From Flavobacteriaceae bacterium PS02336 (GTDB lineage Bacteria > Bacteroidota > Bacteroidia > Flavobacteriales > Flavobacteriaceae), in the NCBI GenBank assembly GCA_029960065.1, contig JASCOF010000002.1:124001-188000 (forward strand): a stretch of DNA of 64,000 nt, written 5' to 3'. Shown here piece by piece: positions 1 through 8,104 of the stretch. How positions within the stretch are numbered: position 1 is the stretch's first letter; each line of letters opens with the position of its first letter. The translations under genes were made by a program, and so were the position numbers. The notes under the pieces were generated by a model. The model did no database searches. It saw only the letters and a program-made list of their open reading frames with translations, and was not told the DNA's origin.

Positions 1-1027
1 AAACAGCTGGATTAAATCCAGAGATCACACTACGCTTTAATTCTAGAGAAGCAGTTTCTGCAACATAAACACATTCTTTAACTAACCCTGCCTGGATATC
101 AGCTTTAATATTTTCACTGTCATTAAGCATTGTAATATTTGTAGCCGCTACAAGAGTTTGTTTTTTTGTAAAGTCTGTTTCGTTCTTTTTCTCATAAGAC
201 TTCACCTCCATACAACGAGATCCATCTTTATTACTTGATAAGTAAGAAGATCTAACTGCTAAAGAGTTGAATAAACGACATTGTACACCTTGTGTAAATT
301 TGAAGTCGTCGTTGATAGATTTATAAGAAACTAATTTTGAAGCATTCACATCACCACCGAAGAAAGCAAATGAGTCACCTCCAGAGTAGCTTACCATAAC
401 GTTGTCGATAACCGTTTTGTTACCCACACCTGCAACAGTTAAACCATTGAAAGTATCTGCTCCTTTTACTTTTTTACCTGCGAACTCAATTCTCACGAAT
501 CTTAAAATTCCAGAGTTTGAAGCCACATTTTCTCCACCGTAAGTAGTAAGTGTTGGATCTAAGTCAAGGTTGTAAGAACCTACATTTCCAAATTTGTTAA
601 TTGGCGCATCACCAAGGATTACAACTCCACCCCAGTCTCCAGCTTTTTTCATGCTGCGGTTTGAAGTAAATACAATTGGATCTGTTTCTAAACCATCTGC
701 AATAATTTGAGCACCTTTTGTAACTACCAATGTTCCTTTTGTCTCGAAATCACCAATAATTAAAGTTCCTGGCTCAATTGTTAAAACAGCGTTGTTTGTA
801 ACATATACGTTTCCTTGTAAAACGTAGATATTTCTTTTCAGCAATTTAGTATTAACAGAAATATTTCCTGCTAAAATTTGGTTTGCTTCTCCATAGTCCA
901 CTTTGTTAGGCTTAAATTCGGTCCAATTATTTAACCAATTGTTGTAGCCCATAATTCCTTTCTCTTGTTGAGCACTCATACTCGTAACCGTCAAAAGAAC
1001 GCAGATTAATTGAGTAATTTTTTTCAT
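1..1027 (-). CDS. Secreted beta-solenoid-like protein, C-terminus beyond window edge
   Basis: The reading frame opens at ATG 1027 and stays open to the window edge, giving about 342 N-terminal residues. A Sec signal peptide is visible (MKKITQLICVLLTVTSMSAQ). The mature part is rich in short beta-type segments of the kind found in right-handed beta-helices, with GDWGGVVILGDAP near residue 130 and several SGILRFVRIEF-type strands. Proteins with this layout in Bacteroidetes are surface or secreted, often with a T9SS sorting domain, but that end is not in the window. Function not recognised. It lies downstream of the 1219-1671 gene on the same strand, with a hairpin between them, so it probably has its own promoter. 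Confidence 0.8.
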   Translation of the reverse strand, partial: MKKITQLICVLLTVTSMSAQQEKGIMGYNNWLNNWTEFKPNKVDYGEANQILAGNISVNTKLLKRNIYVLQGNVYVTNNAVLTIEPGTLIIGDFETKGTLVVTKGAQIIADGLETDPIVFTSNRSMKKAGDWGGVVILGDAPINKFGNVGSYNLDLDPTLTTYGGENVASNSGILRFVRIEFAGKKVKGADTFNGLTVAGVGNKTVIDNVMVSYSGGDSFAFFGGDVNASKLVSYKSINDDFKFTQGVQCRLFNSLAVRSSYLSSNKDGSRCMEVKSYEKKNETDFTKKQTLVAATNITMLNDSENIKADIQAGLVKECVYVAETASLELKRSVISGFNPAV

Positions 1028-1074
1028 GATAAGGGGGTATTAGGGTTAATAATAAATTTGGGTATGCGTAAATG

Positions 1075-1121
1075 AAAAAACTCCTCTCGAATTTTCTGAA
1101 ATTATCAGAACCCTCGAGAAT
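1075..1121 (-). terminator. Hairpin terminator after the 1219-1671 gene
   Basis: Read on the minus strand, TCTCGA and TTCTGA pair with TTCAGAA and TCGAGA around a 4-5 nt loop, followed by a T6 run. The plus strand also has a T-run after the stem near 1126, so it could work in both directions. Confidence 0.6.
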
Positions 1122-1218
1122 GAGTCTTTTTTTATTTTATTTTTCAAAAGCATCCCAATAGATCTTTTTCATCTACGTAAACACTTTGAAAAAGGTTTTA
1201 AAAAAAATTAATCCTTTA

Positions 1219-1671
1219 TTACATTTCGTTCAAATCGTTGAACTCGTGTAATGATTTCAATGTACTTTCGTAAAATAAAATAGCCGCAATTAGATTCCCT
1301 TTATCAGAGTAAGGCATCATTTTTCTTTGGAATTCTACAGTTGTATCCAAAAATGTTGATGTACCAATTGCCTGCGCATCTAATACTTTTTTGTGTTCGT
1401 TATCGTCTGGAATACCAAGATCGGCCATAGTAACTCCCGGTTTTGTAACCAAAGCAATGTAAGGTAGAGTTTTCACTAAAACTTTAATACGCTCAATGTA
1501 TAACTCCAAAAGTTCCCCTTTTTGCATACCACTCAATTCTTTTTGATCATGGTATTTACGAATAAGAGCTGTTGTACTAATAATACTTCTTGGCGCGTTT
1601 TTAGCCTGTGCCGAAACGGCTGCAGTAGTTAAGATAAAAAGTGCACTTAGCAGAGTAATTTTCCCTTTCAT
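1219..1671 (-). CDS. Small secreted protein of unknown function
   Basis: 150 residues with a clear Sec signal peptide (MKGKITLLSALFILTTAAVSAQA); the rest is hydrophilic, probably helical and has no cysteine, so it is most likely a soluble periplasmic or secreted protein. I do not recognise the family. A -7 element (TATTTTTG on the minus strand, 1705-1712) lies about 33 nt upstream of the ATG, and a hairpin terminator follows the stop. Its placement just upstream of the secreted beta-solenoid gene could mean a shared role, but the terminator between them argues against one simple operon. Confidence 0.75.
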   Translation of the reverse strand: MKGKITLLSALFILTTAAVSAQAKNAPRSIISTTALIRKYHDQKELSGMQKGELLELYIERIKVLVKTLPYIALVTKPGVTMADLGIPDDNEHKKVLDAQAIGTSTFLDTTVEFQRKMMPYSDKGNLIAAILFYESTLKSLHEFNDLNEM

Positions 1672-2106
1672 AGATTCTTATTTATAATTGGTTCTTGATA
1701 AAAACAAAAATATAGAAATTAACTTAAACTCCAAGTGTAATGATTTATTTTTTCAAAAAAAAACCTTAAAAAAACCTTAAAAATCAGTCTTATGTCGAGA
1801 AAATGTGCGTTTTAACGGGCTTTTTGTTAAATTAGTTAAAATCAAAATAGTAAGATTACAGCTATAAAAAAACAACTTTTTTTCTTTTAAATAACCAAAA
1901 AAAACTTACGTTTAACGATTTTTAGAAAAAAAATATTAACAAAAACATCTTGATATCTGCTCATCTTGAGCGATTTATTAACAAAATTATTCTCGATAAC
2001 GACCAAAAAAAAACTTAAAGAGCACGTTTAATTTTAAAATTATGAGTATAAAATAATCTTTAACCCGAAAATTTTTGACTACATCATTTTCTTCTATCTT
2101 TGCTCC
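1672..2106. other. 435-bp divergent intergenic region
   Basis: Very AT-rich spacer between two divergent genes. It holds a -7 element for the minus-strand gene (1705-1712) and, at the far end, the promoter of the delta-prime gene (2074-2102). No ORF or stable hairpin was seen in the middle. Confidence 0.6.
2074..2102 (+). promoter_or_regulatory. Bacteroidetes-type promoter of the delta-prime gene
   Basis: -33 TTTG at 2074-2077, 17-bp spacer, -7 TATCTTTG at 2095-2102. Only 4 nt separate the -7 element from the ATG at 2107, so transcription should start at or within a few bases of the start codon (leaderless mRNA). Confidence 0.65.
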
Positions 2107-3255
2107 ATGCAATTTTCTCAAATTTTAGGTCAAGATTACATCAAAAGCCACTTGATAAAAAGTGCTGCTTCTGGTAGGATTCCGCATGCACAATTGTTCG
2201 TTGGTCCAGAAGGAAGCGGTACATTAATAACTGCTATTGCTTATGCCCAGTACATTTTATGCAGCAATACCGGAAATGAAAACTCAAACGGAAATGATTC
2301 CTGCAATCTGAAGTTTGAAAACATATCGCATCCCGATCTGCATTTTATCTATCCAACAGTTACGACAGAAGAAGTAAAAACAAAACCAAAGAGCTTAGAT
2401 TTTATTCAGGATTGGCGCAGCTTTATTCAGGAAATGCCTTATGGAGGTTTATTTGACTGGTATAAAATTCTAGGCGTGCAGAATAAACAGGGAGAAATTC
2501 GTGTTGAAGATGCACAGGAAGTTTTAAAATCGCTTGCGCTAAAATCGTATGAAGGCGGTTATAAAATCATGATTATCTGGATGGCAGATAAAATGAACAT
2601 CGCCGCTTCTAATAAACTTTTGAAACTTTTAGAAGAACCTTCTGAAAAAACCGTGTTTATTCTGATTTCTGAAAATGAAGAAGATATCATACAAACCATT
2701 CGTTCCCGCTGCCAAGTTATTCACTTTAACGGACTTCCCGAAAAAGTTATAGCCGAAGCTTTGGTTGCCCGAGAAAACACAGACCTTAACGCAGCCAAAA
2801 AAATTGCCCATCAAGCACAGGGGAATTTTAATAAAGCCATGCATCTGCTAAAAGAAGACGATGACGAATTTCCGTTTGAGCAATGGTTTGTCAATTGGGT
2901 TCGCGCCGCATTTAGAGCAAAAGGAAATGCAGCCGCCATTCAGGATTTAATCGTTTGGAGCGAGCAGATTGCTGCGCTGGGACGCGAAAGCCAGAAAAAA
3001 TTTATTCAGTATTGTATCGAAATGTTCCGCCAAGCTCTTATGCTGAATTATCAGGCGCCGAGTTTAGTTTACATTGAACCGAAAGTAGATAAATTCAAGC
3101 TGGAAAATTTTGCACCATTTGTTAACGGGAATAATATTCATGAAATATTCAAAGAGCTTTCAGATGCAATGTATCATATTGAAAGAAACGGAAATGCAAA
3201 AATTATTCTAACCGATTTATCCATCAAATTGACTCGTTTAATTCATAAAAAATAG
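2107..3255 (+). CDS. holB: DNA polymerase III subunit delta-prime
   Basis: 382 residues, AAA+ clamp-loader subunit of the replicative polymerase. The N-terminus (ILGQDYIKSHL, then GRIPHAQLF) and the LLKLLEEPSEKTVFIL segment are typical of delta-prime/gamma proteins, and TIRSRCQ holds the SRC arginine-finger motif. The P-loop position reads GPEGSGTLI, without the GKT lysine; delta-prime is known to be a non-hydrolysing member of the complex, so this fits delta-prime rather than DnaX. The start is fixed by the family N-terminus and by the promoter immediately upstream. A DoxX-like gene follows 7 bp after the stop. Confidence 0.9.
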   Translation: MQFSQILGQDYIKSHLIKSAASGRIPHAQLFVGPEGSGTLITAIAYAQYILCSNTGNENSNGNDSCNLKFENISHPDLHFIYPTVTTEEVKTKPKSLDFIQDWRSFIQEMPYGGLFDWYKILGVQNKQGEIRVEDAQEVLKSLALKSYEGGYKIMIIWMADKMNIAASNKLLKLLEEPSEKTVFILISENEEDIIQTIRSRCQVIHFNGLPEKVIAEALVARENTDLNAAKKIAHQAQGNFNKAMHLLKEDDDEFPFEQWFVNWVRAAFRAKGNAAAIQDLIVWSEQIAALGRESQKKFIQYCIEMFRQALMLNYQAPSLVYIEPKVDKFKLENFAPFVNGNNIHEIFKELSDAMYHIERNGNAKIILTDLSIKLTRLIHKK

Positions 3256-3262
3256 ATTTAAA

Positions 3263-3646
3263 ATGAACAATGTTGCCTCAATCTTAATTTTAGCTTTCTT
3301 AGCTTTAACTTTCTTGCAGTCAGGTTACGAAAAAATATTCTATTGGAAAGATAACGTCTCTTGGCTTAAAGAACATTTTGCTAAAACGGTGCTAAAAAAT
3401 CATGTTCCGCTTGCCTTAATGCATCTTTTAATTGTAGAATTAATTGCTGGAATTTTATGCGTTGTCGGTGGTATTCAATTATTGACAAATAACGGACGCG
3501 AATTTGGTTTATACGGAGCTATATTTTCATGTATCTCCTTGTTAATGATGCTTTTCGGACAAAGACTAGCAAAAGATTATGATGGTGCGAGAACCATTGT
3601 CATCTATTTTATTCCAGCCGTTATAGCTGTTTATTGGTTGAATTAA
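3263..3646 (+). CDS. DoxX-like small integral membrane protein
   Basis: 127 residues with four hydrophobic segments (about 3-20, 47-70, 76-96, 106-125), the first followed by QSGYEKIFYW, as in DoxX-family membrane proteins. The family is linked loosely to redox or quinone metabolism; the substrate is unknown. It starts 7 bp after the delta-prime gene, so the two are probably co-transcribed, although no functional link is evident. Confidence 0.7.
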   Translation: MNNVASILILAFLALTFLQSGYEKIFYWKDNVSWLKEHFAKTVLKNHVPLALMHLLIVELIAGILCVVGGIQLLTNNGREFGLYGAIFSCISLLMMLFGQRLAKDYDGARTIVIYFIPAVIAVYWLN

Positions 3647-3692
3647 AACAACCGAAATTTTTAAAAAATTTAGCCGCAGATTTTTTAATCTG

Positions 3693-3712
3693 TGATTCCG
3701 ACAGTAATCGGG
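3693..3712. repeat. Short palindrome before the thioesterase gene
   Basis: ATTCCGACAGTAATCGGGAAT forms a short hairpin (TCCGA/TCGGGA) directly upstream of the thioesterase coding region. It resembles small interspersed palindromes elsewhere in the window; it could also be a weak terminator or leader structure. Confidence 0.3.
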
Positions 3713-3743
3713 AATGGCGTTAAACAAATTTATTATTCAAAAA

Positions 3744-4253
3744 ATGAATCCAAAACATCCTTCAGAATCTTTAACTATTTTAACTGACTTAGTTTTACCG
3801 AGCGAAACTAATCCTTTAAACAATCTTTTTGGCGGCGAATTATTAGCCCGAATGGATCGTGCAGCAAGTATTGCAGCCCGCAGACATTCGCGCCGAATTG
3901 TGGTTACAGCTTCTGTAAATCACGTTGCTTTTAATAGAGCTATTTCGCTTGGAAGTGTTGTAACAGTGGAGGCAAAAGTTTCAAGATCCTTCAAAAGTTC
4001 AATGGAAGTTTTTATAGACGTTTGGGTAGAAGACCGCGAATCTGGAAACAGAACCAAAGCAAACGAAGCCATTTACACATTTGTAGCTGTAGATGACACC
4101 GGAAGACCTGTCGAAGTTCCCGCAATTGTACCAGAAACAGAATTAGAAATCCAGCGTTTTGATGCTGCTTTGCGTCGTAAACAATTAAGTTTACTATTGG
4201 CTGGCAAAATAAAACCTTCTGATGCCACAGAATTAAAGGCTTTATTTTTATAA
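3744..4253 (+). CDS. Acyl-CoA thioesterase, hotdog fold
   Basis: About 169 residues. One hotdog domain with the YciA/BACH-type pattern: LPSETNPLNNLFGGELLARMDRA, where N and the GG-E stretch shape the active site, then SVNHVAFNRAI and a FVAVDDTGRP strand. It should hydrolyse acyl-CoA to free acid and CoA in the cytoplasm. The start at 3744 (MNPKHPSES) is preferred over an in-frame ATG at 3714, because the extra 10 residues would be encoded next to a palindromic spacer and do not look like the family N-terminus. Confidence 0.88.
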   Translation: MNPKHPSESLTILTDLVLPSETNPLNNLFGGELLARMDRAASIAARRHSRRIVVTASVNHVAFNRAISLGSVVTVEAKVSRSFKSSMEVFIDVWVEDRESGNRTKANEAIYTFVAVDDTGRPVEVPAIVPETELEIQRFDAALRRKQLSLLLAGKIKPSDATELKALFL

Positions 4254-4407
4254 TACAATTTTGTGACAATTTGTAACAACTGGAAATAATGAAACTTCAA
4301 AAAAAGAAGTAATTTTACCAATACAAACCTTACCAATAAATTTTAAGAAAGAGTTTTCTTAGTTTTATCTGGAAAGAAAAATAAAAATTTAGATAATTTA
4401 AGAAAAT

Positions 4408-5415
4408 ATGAGTTCAGACAAAGAAGCCAAATTAAAAGCGTTACAATTAACACTTGATAAACTTGACAAAACCTACGGAAAAGGAACCGTAATGAAAATG
4501 GGCGACAGAGCCATCGTGGAGGTAGAAACGATTTCTTCAGGTTCACTTGGTGTTGATTTAGCTCTTGGAGTAAATGGTTATCCTAAAGGAAGAATTATTG
4601 AAATATATGGTCCAGAATCTTCTGGAAAAACTACTTTGACGCTTCACGCCATTGCAGAAGCTCAAAAAGCGGGCGGTATTGCCGCTTTTATCGATGCGGA
4701 ACATGCATTTGATAGAAATTATGCTGAAAAATTAAATGTAGATATCGAGAACTTAATTATCTCGCAGCCAGACAATGGAGAACAGGCTTTGGAAATTGCC
4801 GAAAACCTAATTCGTTCTGGAGCTATTGATATTGTTGTAATTGACTCGGTTGCTGCCTTAACTCCAAAAAGTGAAATTGAAGGAGAGATGGGAGATTCTA
4901 AAATGGGTCTTCACGCTCGTTTGATGTCTCAGGCTTTGAGAAAACTTACTGGAACTATCAGTAAAACAAATTGCACGGTTTTCTTTATCAACCAGCTTCG
5001 TGAAAAAATTGGTGTAATGTTTGGAAATCCTGAAACTACAACCGGAGGTAACGCGTTAAAATTCTATGCTTCTGTACGTTTAGACATTCGTCGTTCTGCT
5101 CAGATTAAAGACGGTGAAAACGTAATTGGAAATAGAACTAAAGTTAAAATTGTTAAAAATAAAGTAGCACCGCCTTTTAAAACTGCTGAATTCGATATTA
5201 TGTACGGAGAAGGTGTTTCTAAAACGGGAGAAATCTTAGATTTAGCTGTTGAATTTGACATCGTTAAAAAAGCAGGTTCTTGGTTCAGCTATGGTGATAC
5301 TAAATTAGGACAAGGTCGTGATGCTGTTAAAGCTTTAATAAAAGATAACCCAGAACTTGCTGAAGAACTGGAAATTAAAATTAAAGAACATATCAAAGAA
5401 CTAGCAAACGCTTAA
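4408..5415 (+). CDS. recA: Recombinase RecA
   Basis: 335 residues. The ATP-dependent strand-exchange protein of homologous recombination, which also activates the SOS response. Walker A GPESSGKT at 68-75, Walker [10 protein letters not shown] near 145, the [15 protein letters not shown] helix and the [22 protein letters not shown] loop-2 region are all intact. Length is normal for the family although the acidic C-terminal tail is short. It has its own leader (about 150 bp after the thioesterase) and a strong terminator. No LexA-type box was recognised. Confidence 0.98.
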   Translation: MSSDKEAKLKALQLTLDKLDKTYGKGTVMKMGDRAIVEVETISSGSLGVDLALGVNGYPKGRIIEIYGPESSGKTTLTLHAIAEAQKAGGIAAFIDAEHAFDRNYAEKLNVDIENLIISQPDNGEQALEIAENLIRSGAIDIVVIDSVAALTPKSEIEGEMGDSKMGLHARLMSQALRKLTGTISKTNCTVFFINQLREKIGVMFGNPETTTGGNALKFYASVRLDIRRSAQIKDGENVIGNRTKVKIVKNKVAPPFKTAEFDIMYGEGVSKTGEILDLAVEFDIVKKAGSWFSYGDTKLGQGRDAVKALIKDNPELAEELEIKIKEHIKELANA

Positions 5416-5446
5416 TCTAATATAAGTCAAAAAAGACTAATTCTGA

Positions 5447-5481
5447 GTCCGATAGATTGTAGAATCTATCGGACTTTTTTT
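5447..5481 (+). terminator. recA terminator
   Basis: GTCCGATAGATT pairs perfectly with AATCTATCGGAC across a 4-nt loop and is followed by T7. Confidence 0.9.
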
Positions 5482-5505
5482 ATTTCAAAAAAAATAAAAA
5501 TTTAG

Positions 5506-5535
5506 ACGCAACCATTTTAATTAATGTACATCTTA
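5506..5535 (+). promoter_or_regulatory. ECF-sigma-like promoter, copy 1
   Basis: ACGCAACC (5506-5513), exactly 15 nt, then CATCTTA (5529-5535). The same pair with the same spacing recurs at 5675-5706. A -35 containing AAC and a 15-16 bp spacer are usual for ECF sigma factors; the identity of the sigma factor is not known from this window. Confidence 0.5.
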
Positions 5536-5540
5536 TTAAA

Positions 5541-5590
5541 AAAGCAGGTCTTCAAAATTGATATGCCATATATCAATTTGAAGTTTTTTT
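5541..5590 (+). ncRNA. Candidate short RNA ending in a hairpin
   Basis: A transcript from promoter copy 1 would begin near 5541 and meet a terminator hairpin almost at once: CTTCAAAATTGATAT (5550-5564) pairs with ATATCAATTTGAAG, followed by T7. No ORF fits. Read-through would reach the next hairpin at 5621-5655. This is an inference from the promoter and terminator only. Confidence 0.3.
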
Positions 5591-5620
5591 AGAATTTTAC
5601 ATTGGTTGGTTATTTGAACT

Positions 5621-5655
5621 AAAATCCGTTAGTTGTTTGGTGCTAACGGATTTTT
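5621..5655 (+). terminator. Second stacked hairpin terminator
   Basis: AAAATCCGTTAG and CTAACGGATTTTT form a strong stem with a 10-nt loop and a T-run, 31 bp after the previous hairpin. Confidence 0.65.
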
Positions 5656-5674
5656 ATTATTTTTTAATTTTTTG

Positions 5675-5706
5675 ACGCAACCTTTTTTATTTTTCTTCAT
5701 CTATAA
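5675..5706 (+). promoter_or_regulatory. ECF-sigma-like promoter, copy 2
   Basis: ACGCAACC (5675-5682), 15 nt, CATCTATAA (5698-5706). It points at the 34-residue ORF starting at 5770, leaving a leader of about 55 nt. Confidence 0.5.
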
Positions 5707-5769
5707 TAATGTGACGTTAACTTGAGTTATTATTAAACTCTTTATTATCAACCATTAATATTTTTAACC

Positions 5770-5874
5770 ATGAAAGAAAAAATAGAATTGTTGTACAATA
5801 AAAACCGAAGAAAAACCAAATTGAAATTTAGAAAAGTATTGCGTTTTATTTCAGAGAAGATAATTCACAGATAA
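5770..5874 (+). CDS. 34-residue very basic peptide
   Basis: ATG at 5770, stop TAA at 5872-5874. The peptide is about one third Lys/Arg (NRRKTKLKFRKVLRF in the middle), with a few hydrophobic residues and no membrane segment. It sits between an ECF-like promoter and a perfect hairpin terminator, which supports a real transcription unit; whether the peptide or only the RNA matters cannot be told. Family not recognised. Confidence 0.4.
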   Translation: MKEKIELLYNKNRRKTKLKFRKVLRFISEKIIHR

Positions 5875-5911
5875 TAAATTTTGAATAAAAATGGGGGTTT
5901 TTAATTCAAAG

Positions 5912-5947
5912 AAAAGCCGGTAGATTTAAAAAAATCTACCGGCTTTT
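5912..5947. terminator. Bidirectional terminator
   Basis: AAAAGCCGGTAGATTT and its exact complement form a 16-bp stem with a 4-nt loop, flanked by A- and T-runs. It separates the small ORF on the plus strand from the acyltransferase gene on the minus strand. Confidence 0.8.
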
Positions 5948-5967
5948 GTATTTTGACTGATTGAGAA

Positions 5968-6714
5968 TTATACTTTTTTCTGAAAATCAACTAAGGCATT
6001 ATAAATTACACTTCTAACTTGATCTTTAAGCTCTTTTCTATGATCAATCGTTATGCCTTCGGTTTCGATAAAAGGAAGAATTCTTGCACGCATTCTGCCA
6101 GGACTTCCGCTTAAAAAGGTATAAGAAAAACGTTCTTTATTATCTGGAAAAACAATGGGAACGATTGGAATTTGATGATCAATTGCAAGTCTAAAAGCAC
6201 CATCTTTAAACTCGTCCAGTAAAATGCTTTCGTCATCTGGAACACCGCCTTCAGGGAAAATACAAATACTTAAACCTTGATTTAAACGGCTTTGGGCTCT
6301 TTTAAAAACTTCGTTTTTACTTTTAGATGAATTTCTGTCAACCAAAATACAAGTTCGTTTATAGAAAAACCCAAAAAGTGGAATTTTAACCAGCTCTTTT
6401 TTTCCAACAAAAACAAATGGGTTCTTAATTAAAGCCAGCATAAGCATAATATCCGTCATAGAGGTATGATTGGCCACTATCATATAACTTTTGCCTTTAA
6501 TAAGCTTCTGTTCGCGTTTTACGGTATAATAAAAGCCCATTCCATACAGAATGAATTTTGCCCAAATGCGAGCCATTTTAAAGAAATATGGATAACCTTT
6601 CTCTGAGATTATAGAAATCAATAAAAAAGGCAGCATAATTAATATCGGAACCGCCATTAAAACGTAAAACCAAATGCGCCAAAGAATCCAAAAAGCAATT
6701 TTAAATATTTTCAT
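5968..6714 (-). CDS. 1-acyl-glycerol-3-phosphate acyltransferase family (PlsC-like)
   Basis: 248 residues. Transfers an acyl chain to a lysophospholipid or related lipid at the inner membrane. Hydrophobic N-terminal segments (about 7-40) are followed by the catalytic HX4D motif NHTSMTD (His83, Asp88), a GKKEL segment, and the substrate-binding FPEGG motif at 153-157. The family also contains acyltransferases for ornithine lipids, so the exact acceptor is not certain. A -7 element (TACATTTG on the minus strand) ends 5 nt before the ATG, implying a leaderless transcript. Confidence 0.88.
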   Translation of the reverse strand: MKIFKIAFWILWRIWFYVLMAVPILIMLPFLLISIISEKGYPYFFKMARIWAKFILYGMGFYYTVKREQKLIKGKSYMIVANHTSMTDIMLMLALIKNPFVFVGKKELVKIPLFGFFYKRTCILVDRNSSKSKNEVFKRAQSRLNQGLSICIFPEGGVPDDESILLDEFKDGAFRLAIDHQIPIVPIVFPDNKERFSYTFLSGSPGRMRARILPFIETEGITIDHRKELKDQVRSVIYNALVDFQKKV

Positions 6715-6719
6715 AGTTT

Positions 6720-6727
6720 CAAATGTA
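6720..6727 (-). promoter_or_regulatory. -7 element of the acyltransferase gene
   Basis: TACATTTG on the minus strand, 5 nt upstream of the ATG at 6714. No convincing -33 TTTG was found. Confidence 0.5.
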
Positions 6728-6782
6728 AGAAAACAGAAATGAATTTTATAAAGATTTTTTTTTGTCGAAATTCAGAGGTTTT

Positions 6783-6972
6783 TTAACGCAAAGAACGCAA
6801 AGGGTTTTACGCTAGGCTCGCAAAATATATAGCCACAGATTAAAGTGATTAGATGGATTTAAAATCTGTGGAAATCCTACTAATCTGTGGCTATATATTT
6901 TATTTTTTTTAAAAGCGATCAGTTAAAAATCTTTGCGTGATTTGCGTAAAATCTTTGCGTGCTTTGCGGTTA
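6783..6972. repeat. Nested inverted repeat upstream of trpS
   Basis: The outer part holds short repeats of AACGCAAAG type on the left (6783-6822) and their complements (CTTTGCGTGATTTGCG, CTTTGCGTGCTTTGCGG) on the right (6935-6972). Inside it, ATATATAGCCACAGATTA (about 6826-6843) pairs with TAATCTGTGGCTATATAT (about 6881-6898), and a third ATCTGTGG copy lies between. It looks like a non-coding interspersed palindrome rather than a terminator. Confidence 0.6.
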
Positions 6973-7013
6973 GAAAAAACATCACGACATTTGCAATTCA
7001 GAAAAAATCGAGA

Positions 7014-7988
7014 ATGGCAAAAATACTTACAGGTGTTCAAAGTACAGGAACACCGCATTTAGGAAATTTATTAGGCGCAATTATTCCAGCAATCGAATTA
7101 TCAAATAATCCGGCAAACGAATCTTTTTTGTTTATTGCTGATTTACATTCAATCACTCAGATTAAAGACGGAAAAACTTTAAGAGAAAACACCTACAGCA
7201 CTGCTGCTGCTTGGCTTGCTTGTGGTTTAAATCCTGAAAAAGTAACGTTTTACAGACAATCTGATGTGGTGCAGACTACTGAATTGACTTGGTATTTAAG
7301 CTGTTTTTTTCCTTTTCAGAGATTGACTTTGGCGCATTCTTTCAAAGATAAAGCAGATCGTTTAGACGATGTTAACGCAGGACTTTTTACGTATCCGATG
7401 TTAATGGCTGCAGATATTTTATTATATGATGCTGAATTTGTTCCAGTTGGAAAAGATCAGTTGCAGCATTTAGAAATTACTCGTGATGTGGCGGCTCGTT
7501 TTAACCACCAAATGGGAGAAACATTTGTACTTCCTGAAGCAAAAATTCAAGAAGACATTATGCTGATTCCTGGAACAAACGGAGGAAAAATGAGTAAATC
7601 TGCCAATAATATTATTAATATTTTCTTGGATGATAAGACTTTACGCAAGCAAGTAATGAGTATCGAAACAGATAGTACACCGCTTGAAGATCCTAAAAAT
7701 CCAGATACTTGTAATGCATTTGCGATCTATTCCCTATTAGCTGATGAAAATCAGATTGCGGAAATGAGAGCTAATTACTTAGGCGGAAATTATGGTTACG
7801 GTCACGCGAAACAAGCTTTGTTTGAATTGATTACGGAAAAATTCAAAACTGAAAGAGAAAAATATAATTACTATATCAATAATCTTGAAGAAGTTGATGC
7901 ACTGTTGAAAAAAGGCGCGGCAAAAGCTTCTGTTATTGCTGATGGTGTTTTAGCAAAAGTTAGAGAGGTTCTTGGATTTCAAAAATAG
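7014..7988 (+). CDS. trpS: Tryptophanyl-tRNA synthetase
   Basis: 324 residues, class I synthetase that charges tRNA-Trp. The HIGH-type motif is PHLGN (15-18), and KMSKS lies at 192-196; the DAEFVPVGKDQLQHLEITRDVA segment is characteristic of bacterial TrpRS. The frame is open from 6933, but the extra 27 residues come from the upstream palindrome; the family N-terminus MAKILTGVQSTGTPHLG fixes the start at 7014. A terminator follows. Confidence 0.96.
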   Translation: MAKILTGVQSTGTPHLGNLLGAIIPAIELSNNPANESFLFIADLHSITQIKDGKTLRENTYSTAAAWLACGLNPEKVTFYRQSDVVQTTELTWYLSCFFPFQRLTLAHSFKDKADRLDDVNAGLFTYPMLMAADILLYDAEFVPVGKDQLQHLEITRDVAARFNHQMGETFVLPEAKIQEDIMLIPGTNGGKMSKSANNIINIFLDDKTLRKQVMSIETDSTPLEDPKNPDTCNAFAIYSLLADENQIAEMRANYLGGNYGYGHAKQALFELITEKFKTEREKYNYYINNLEEVDALLKKGAAKASVIADGVLAKVREVLGFQK

Positions 7989-8016
7989 AATTCTAATTTC
8001 CTTTCCCTACAAATAT

Positions 8017-8049
8017 AAACGCTGGTCTCAAATATTGATCAGCGTTTTT
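8017..8049 (+). terminator. trpS terminator
   Basis: AAACGCTG and CAGCGTTTTT form a stem with a 15-nt loop, ending in T5. Confidence 0.7.
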
Positions 8050-8104
8050 CATTTAATCATTTTTTTTGTAACTTCAACTATACTAATATTTTAAACATAA
8101 AAAA

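Noticed and set aside
6933..7013. 27-codon N-terminal extension of TrpRS
   Set aside because: The extension is encoded inside an inverted repeat and the family N-terminus begins at 7014.
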